Source of the DNA: Protula sp. h YS-2021
Lineage: Eukaryota > Annelida > Polychaeta > Sabellida > Serpulidae
Assembly: GCA_949752745.1 (NCBI GenBank)
Contig: OX457031.1
Coordinates: forward strand, 2,825,324-2,889,323
Reading direction: 5' to 3'
Length of the DNA stretch: 64,000 bases
Part shown: piece after piece, positions 62,501 through 64,000 of the stretch
Position numbering within the stretch: the stretch's first letter is position 1
How the letters are laid out: each line of letters starts with the position of its first letter
The notes under the pieces: model-generated
Seen by the model: only the letters and a program-made list of their open reading frames with translations
What the model was told of the DNA's origin: nothing
Database searches by the model: none
Made by a program: the position numbers and the translations under genes

Positions 62501-64000
62501 TAAAAACAACAGAATAATCGGTTTGTCGATTAATGAACTGTACTATAATCTATACCTTGTGCAATAAATTAATCAAACAAGCATATTTCTTAAGTATCAT
62601 TTAAAAAAGAAACGAGAAAGGTATTGTCTCCAAAATATTTGTATGCCAATGTCATTTTGTTTACTTTTGTGATATAACAGTGACAGACGGTAGGGGAGGG
62701 GGAGTGATCCCTATAGTGTTGTGGGGGCACTTCTGTTAGCATATGTGTTACCGTGGGGTGAGGGGTGATCCCCAAAGCGGGATGGGAGCACTTTTGTTAG
62801 CATATGTTTTAACATGCCTGTCCGAAAAATTGGAGAGAAGGGGGAAATGTGCTTCCAAAAAGGGTAAATTTCTGTCGATATGCCTTGTTTCCCACAGTAT
62901 TCTTACAGTGAGTTCTTTCAGAACTGTACTCCTAGACACAAAACGAAGAAAAGGATTAGGGAAGCGCAAAAATGTACTCTGACACTTCTCAGTACACATT
63001 TTATATTACTAAATTTTAAACAAAGCGTTTAAACTGCAAAAAGTCAAATGGCTGATTAAAACAGGAGGAATTGTAGAAGGAATGGGTATGGTTCTAAGTC
63101 TGCGCGTAAGTTTATTTGATATCTGAACCAAAGATCTATCCAAAAAACATAACAACTACGAACACAATGAACTGGAATTTATGATCACGTTTAAGAGCGT
63201 ATAATGACGTGTAATGACGTATAATGATGTAGTTATTACCTGTAGTACTTCGGTTTTCATCAAACTGTTCAGGAGTGAATTCCGCAACTAGGTAAATAGA
63301 AGTATGACAAAATATAGCACTGAATTAAAACTGTGCAAAATTACCCCCATTGTCTTTACTTCCCTCCTTGAGCGCTGAGAATTCAAAAGAACACAAAAAA
63401 CTGTAATTGTAATATAAATAAGATATGACATATTGGAAAAACAAATTTAGGACAGAATACCTCCAGAGTGCTTTTTGTCATGATCTATCCCAGCAGTAAA
63501 ACAACATATATATTAACCACTTGTAATGACTTATGATGACGTACTTATTTTATGTTATGTACAATTACGAGTAATGTCATATTATGACATAGCTATTACC
63601 TGTAGTTTCTTCATACACTGTTTGCGGAACAAACGTTTCAGCCGCTGTAGCCAGGAAAGTAGAAAAATAATTGGACATAATATAACACTAAATTTGCTAG
63701 TTTAAAAGTAGTGGCAGTACCTGCCACAAACATCTTTGTTCCTCTTTCCCTGTACCGGGAAGGGGGGAGGAGCAGGCGGGGTTAAAAAATACAAAATCTA
63801 TTACTTTACTATCAGATTTATTATCAGAAGCCTTAAAGAGGAGAAAGCGGACGTAGCGCTACATATGAAAGAGATAGCAAAAGATCACATTGACACCATT
63901 TGGCAACATCCCGTGCTATTTCAATGATTAAATCATCCTTTCGGGATGCGCCTCCTCCTCCATTGTGCTTTTCTCATGAACAATCCAAATTGCAAAGCAA
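31608..64000 (-). CDS. Large mucin-like membrane protein: EGF-NIDO-AMOP-VWD-EGF-TM
   Basis: At least 36 exons, mostly in matching phase, join into one type I membrane protein that begins beyond the window. Domain order: short acidic linker exons, eight intact EGF repeats (plus one broken), NIDO, AMOP, VWD, a cadherin-like segment, ten EGF-like domains, one transmembrane helix and a tail of about 79 residues. This is the architecture of the NIDO-AMOP-VWD family (mucin-4/SUSD2/Mesh relatives and invertebrate mucin-like proteins), large adhesive surface or epithelial proteins. Unresolved parts are the 5' end, the exon(s) joining the last N-terminal EGF to NIDO, and 30-40 residues in the middle of VWD. 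Introns are repeat-rich, many starting with copies of the preceding exon edge. Confidence 0.85.
32400..32490. repeat. Stray copy of the NOG1 exon 6 acceptor edge plus its array
   Basis: gctgaacggccacatcggc, then gtttacctagcaac and gttacctagtaacac, matches 25951-26035 (gctgaacgtccacatcggcc, then the aacacatcaagatgttacctagc array). It lies in the intron before the cytoplasmic-tail exon of the mucin-like gene. Confidence 0.6.
33680..38780 (-). CDS. Membrane-proximal EGF-like domains (nine further exons)
   Basis: 38607-38780 [20 protein letters not shown]; 38271-38405 [13 protein letters not shown]; 37951-38085 [15 protein letters not shown]; 36598-36726 [12 protein letters not shown]; 36173-36300 [11 protein letters not shown]; 35335-35448 laminin/Tie-like [16 protein letters not shown]; 34907-35053 [13 protein letters not shown]; 34129-34242 [15 protein letters not shown]; 33680-33805 [15 protein letters not shown]. 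Several are calcium-binding type (D-I-D-E-C with a later aromatic). All are phase 1-1, so domains can be duplicated or skipped without frameshift. Confidence 0.92.
37100..37375 (-). repeat. Copies of the donor edge of exon 37951-38085
   Basis: The exon border on + is acatttattgcttaccagtgccac (37937-37960). ggcatttattgcttaccagcggcaca (37117), cacatttactgcttgccagt (37207), cacatttattgcttactagtgg (37310) and atttattgcttacca (37349) lie in the same downstream intron, with related spacers. Confidence 0.8.
38448..38530. repeat. (AG)n/(AAAG)n purine microsatellite
   Basis: GA-rich run in the intron just upstream (sense) of exon 38271-38405, leaving a pyrimidine-rich sense strand near its acceptor. 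Confidence 0.95.
39239..41282 (-). CDS. Cadherin-like segment and following EGF
   Basis: 41187-41282 [18 protein letters not shown] and VTAQDSDI; 40414-40537 [20 protein letters not shown]; 39239-39411 [18 protein letters not shown], then an EGF-like [11 protein letters not shown]...CDCDIGWSG. The TAQDSD...DTVT...NAQDSQGG rhythm is that of cadherin-like/Ig-like beta repeats placed after VWD in invertebrate mucin-like proteins. The first exon has two in-phase donors (GTATGC at 41186 and GTAAAA at 41171). Confidence 0.8.
40780..41190 (-). repeat. Degenerate copies of the exon 41187-41282 3' part
   Basis: gtgtcagcagtcttatttgacatgagcattc (from 40780) matches gtgtcagtagtgttttactcgacttcagcat (from 41154) around the exon end. 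Further weak units with gtcgtctgccttgtaa(t/c)ag and aggcaa...aaaatAttatg occur near 40820, 40935 and 41080. Confidence 0.65.
41567..48158 (-). CDS. von Willebrand type D (VWD) domain and C-terminal extension
   Basis: 48093-48158 [20 protein letters not shown] (the usual GDPH is GDCH here); 47455-47673 [11 protein letters not shown] to [12 protein letters not shown]; 46535-46687 [18 protein letters not shown]; 43565-43660 [11 protein letters not shown] to TKTFGLLG; 42687-42794 [11 protein letters not shown] and IYTNFGET; 42117-42344 [16 protein letters not shown] and [13 protein letters not shown]; 41567-41635 [13 protein letters not shown]. The junction GLLG|NFNGN is diagnostic. Between 46535 and 43660 about 30-40 family residues are absent although phases fit, so an exon there may be unrecognised. 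Confidence 0.87.
42940..43580 (-). repeat. Three tandem units of about 204 bp ending at a VWD exon border
   Basis: Unit: gttttagctgtgaagaaataag ... ataaccgtttacattctaaa ... tttgcataccaag. In the last unit tttgcataccaagaagtcc is the real border of exon 43565-43660 (sense CTTCTTG|GTATGC). The copies at about 43150 and 43353 keep the donor and a few exonic bases. Units are more than 90% alike by eye. Confidence 0.93.
44280..44600 (-). repeat. 48-bp repeat, part 1, related to the exon 46535 edge
   Basis: Units with taccttcatcataaaacaat, tcttgatcataaatgtaaaa and accctgatcctcgataaatg resemble tcaccttgatcgtagaacaatgtaac at the exon 46535-46687 border. They continue the array at 46360-46535 on the far side of the nested 120-130-bp array. 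Confidence 0.6.
44750..46060. repeat. 120-130-bp satellite-like array, about 11 units
   Basis: Each unit has taccgttttcgagataaagtgcaacttccgg, ggctcgaaagtgac, tcaaggtcacc, gtcataccggaagttatgtcg and ggtcaaaat. Two alternating subtypes (ttacCG and tcacTA at the start) suggest a two-unit higher-order repeat. Inside the VWD region of the mucin-like gene. Confidence 0.92.
46360..46545 (-). repeat. 48-bp repeat, part 2: copies of the exon 46535 donor edge
   Basis: Real border: tcaccttgatcgtagaacaatgtaacgctgttgg. Copies: tacttgcatcgtagaaacatttaatgct, actttgctcgtagaaaaataagaaatgctg and tatcatggaacaatgtaatgctgtgg. Confidence 0.85.
47018..47251. repeat. 117-bp tandem duplication
   Basis: aaaccaaaccacacttttaa to caaatg(t/c)atttattatcaat occurs twice, almost identical (about 47018-47134 and 47135-47251), in the intron after exon 47455-47673. 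Confidence 0.92.
48685..50897 (-). CDS. AMOP domain exons
   Basis: 50801-50897 ends [10 protein letters not shown]; 50224-50353 has [18 protein letters not shown]; 49731-49822 [10 protein letters not shown] and [10 protein letters not shown]; 49370-49524 [16 protein letters not shown]; 48685-48813 [20 protein letters not shown] then the RC before the VWD start. Paired cysteines CPC, QxCCY and FCC in this order are the AMOP signature of MUC4/SUSD2-type proteins. Acceptors at 49822 and 49524 were chosen because only they keep phase. Confidence 0.88.
49318..49375 (-). repeat. Second copy of the AMOP exon 49370-49524 donor edge
   Basis: gtccgtactcaccgtgatcgtattgcgg at the exon border is preceded by gtccgtactcacggtgaccgtattgccg 36 bp lower. 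Confidence 0.85.
50640..50800. repeat. About 4 units of about 36-45 bp next to the exon 50801 donor
   Basis: Units caatggaccgaaacactatgcactaagtaccaag. The array abuts the donor of exon 50801-50897, whose flank gagcccaaatatcacc resembles gagccgaaacaatctaca. Confidence 0.75.
51000..51265 (-). repeat. About 3 copies of the NIDO exon 51268 donor edge
   Basis: Border: aaattctcaccactagagcctcgatat. Related: tttctcatgactagatctctgagat (51210), ttttttactactagatcctgcaat (51165) and attttcaaaactagagccttcatat (51073), spaced roughly 50-90 bp with similar gaagaatatcgg(tt/gcc)a(a) spacers. Confidence 0.75.
51268..54414 (-). CDS. NIDO domain exons
   Basis: 54232-54414 [16 protein letters not shown] and [15 protein letters not shown]; 52260-52388 [14 protein letters not shown] then [14 protein letters not shown]; 51780-51897 [19 protein letters not shown] then GWRHSGFI; 51268-51396 [17 protein letters not shown]. 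The order NGY-x-FG, APHW, TW, NTFQ follows the nidogen-type extracellular NIDO domain. The first exon may extend to about 54515 ([17 protein letters not shown] reads open into it). Exon 52260-52388 has two nearby in-phase donors (GTGAGT and GTTGGT). Confidence 0.88.
52690..54230. repeat. 38-40-bp minisatellite split by an insertion
   Basis: Units like tatacagctaggtgaccaaacattacct run over 52690-53006 and again over 54001-54230, where they reach the NIDO exon donor (ggtgagttaacgctctgc). The 994 bp between are a separate element. Confidence 0.8.
53007..54000. mobile_element. 994-bp TIR element inserted at TA in the array
   Basis: Ends CAGAGTGTT and AACACTCTG are perfect inverted repeats flanked by TA on both sides. 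Removing the element restores an array unit (...ccaTAcggctaggtg). The interior has TATATAAG (about 53373) and AATAAA (about 53850) but no transposase frame. Confidence 0.7.
54956..55300 (-). CDS. Uncharacterised 114-codon ORF inside an intron
   Basis: Single-exon frame from ATG at 55300 to a stop at 54956-54958; the stop overlaps a sense AATAAA. It reads [18 protein letters not shown]... with a Ser/Thr-rich middle and matches no family I know. It sits between the last N-terminal EGF and NIDO. It could be a nested gene, a transposon remnant or chance; no splice joins tie it to the surrounding protein. Confidence 0.3.
   Translation of the reverse strand: MPLFKPNTEYISWIKGILNKTNPLENETDTLHRPIGRNLLDTYYTKQLPTALNALSIAFSEMRTMPFGESIHDITPRLLSSSSTKNTYTTETISIRQFQMSSGSFDTFYISIDE
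56551..62472 (-). CDS. N-terminal EGF repeats, eight intact exons
   Basis: Each exon is 114 bp, phase 1-1, one EGF: 62359-62472, 61422-61535, 60768-60881, 60133-60246, 59485-59598, 58848-58961, 58205-58318, 56551-56664. Typical reading: [19 protein letters not shown], then [15 protein letters not shown]. All six cysteines are present. Most carry C-x-S-x-P-C (O-glucose) and C-Q-N-G-G-T-C (O-fucose) motifs as in Notch EGFs. The middle units recur every 635-655 bp with homologous introns. 58848-59598 and 60133-60881 are near-identical pairs. Confidence 0.92.
57608..57719 (-). pseudogene. Frameshifted EGF exon
   Basis: 112 bp against 114 bp in its neighbours. It reads [20 protein letters not shown] and YTCVC normally, then loses frame. 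In the shifted frame [10 protein letters not shown] restores the EGF end. The donor edge is ACAT|GTCAGA where the neighbours have ACAG|GTCAG. Its phase symmetry means it could be skipped without harm. Confidence 0.8.
58740..61300 (-). repeat. 1.28-kb tandem duplication holding two EGF exons
   Basis: 58848-59598 plus flanks and 60133-60881 plus flanks are almost identical, introns included (for example gcccaggacgatcagagcatc at both about 59065 and 60347). The offset is 1283-1285 bp. It is superimposed on an older unit of about 640 bp with one EGF exon each. Confidence 0.93.
62303..62380 (-). repeat. Second copy of the EGF exon 62359 donor edge
   Basis: gacatctcacctgtctcgcagagc (from 62302) repeats gacatctcacctgtctcacagagc (from 62349) at the exon border, one substitution apart, 47 bp away, in the downstream intron. 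The donor GTGAGA is kept. Confidence 0.88.
63240..63644 (-). CDS. Two paralogous mini-exons (acidic linker)
   Basis: 63600-63644 reads [14 protein letters not shown] and 63240-63287 reads [15 protein letters not shown]. Both are phase 1-1, end ACTACAG|GTAATA and sit in duplicated surroundings, so one arose from the other by a tandem duplication of about 360 bp. They would form a short acidic, Thr-rich linker before the first EGF domain. A signal peptide must lie further upstream, beyond 64000. Confidence 0.65.

Noticed and set aside
63736..63927. 63-codon plus frame ending in a charged segment
   Set aside because: Short, no family resemblance, antisense side of the mucin-like gene intron.

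Overview
This is a 64 kb piece of an animal nuclear genome: AT-rich, intron-rich and full of minisatellites and small DNA transposons. Gene content (a NIDO-AMOP-VWD membrane protein, a lone GT49 glycosyltransferase, a NAT16-type acetyltransferase, NOG1) and repeat style suggest a lophotrochozoan, probably a mollusc. No species can be fixed from the sequence, and one 200-N assembly gap lies at 18091-18290.

Layout. 1-2.9 kb: duplications and minisatellites. 2.9-6.6 kb (+): a broken or partly unrecognised NAT16-like GNAT acetyltransferase, with a MITE and a dead Tc1/mariner element between its exons. 6.6-10.9 kb: no gene, several tandem arrays. 11.2-17.6 kb (+): six exons of a Golgi GT49 (LARGE C-terminal-domain-like) glycosyltransferase whose 3' end is not seen before the gap. 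18.3-29.8 kb (-): the nucleolar ribosome-biogenesis GTPase NOG1 (GTPBP4), 14 exons, with its C-terminal tail lost in the same gap. 31.6 kb to the window end (-): one very large gene for a type I membrane protein with N-terminal EGF repeats, NIDO, AMOP, VWD, a cadherin-like segment, ten membrane-proximal EGF-like domains, a transmembrane helix and a tyrosine-rich tail. Its 5' end lies beyond the window.

The genes have no evident shared pathway. What links them is how their introns are built. In NOG1 and in the mucin-like gene, intron after intron contains tandem copies of the last few tens of bases of the preceding exon, splice donor included (NOG1 exons 7, 8, 9, 10, 12 and 13; at least seven exons of the mucin-like gene). 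NOG1 exon 11 and GT49 exon 3 show the same at the acceptor side. This exon-edge-anchored minisatellite formation is the main unexplained pattern in the window. Exon borders were read by eye from reading frame, splice dinucleotides and family conservation; no alignment or transcript data were available.
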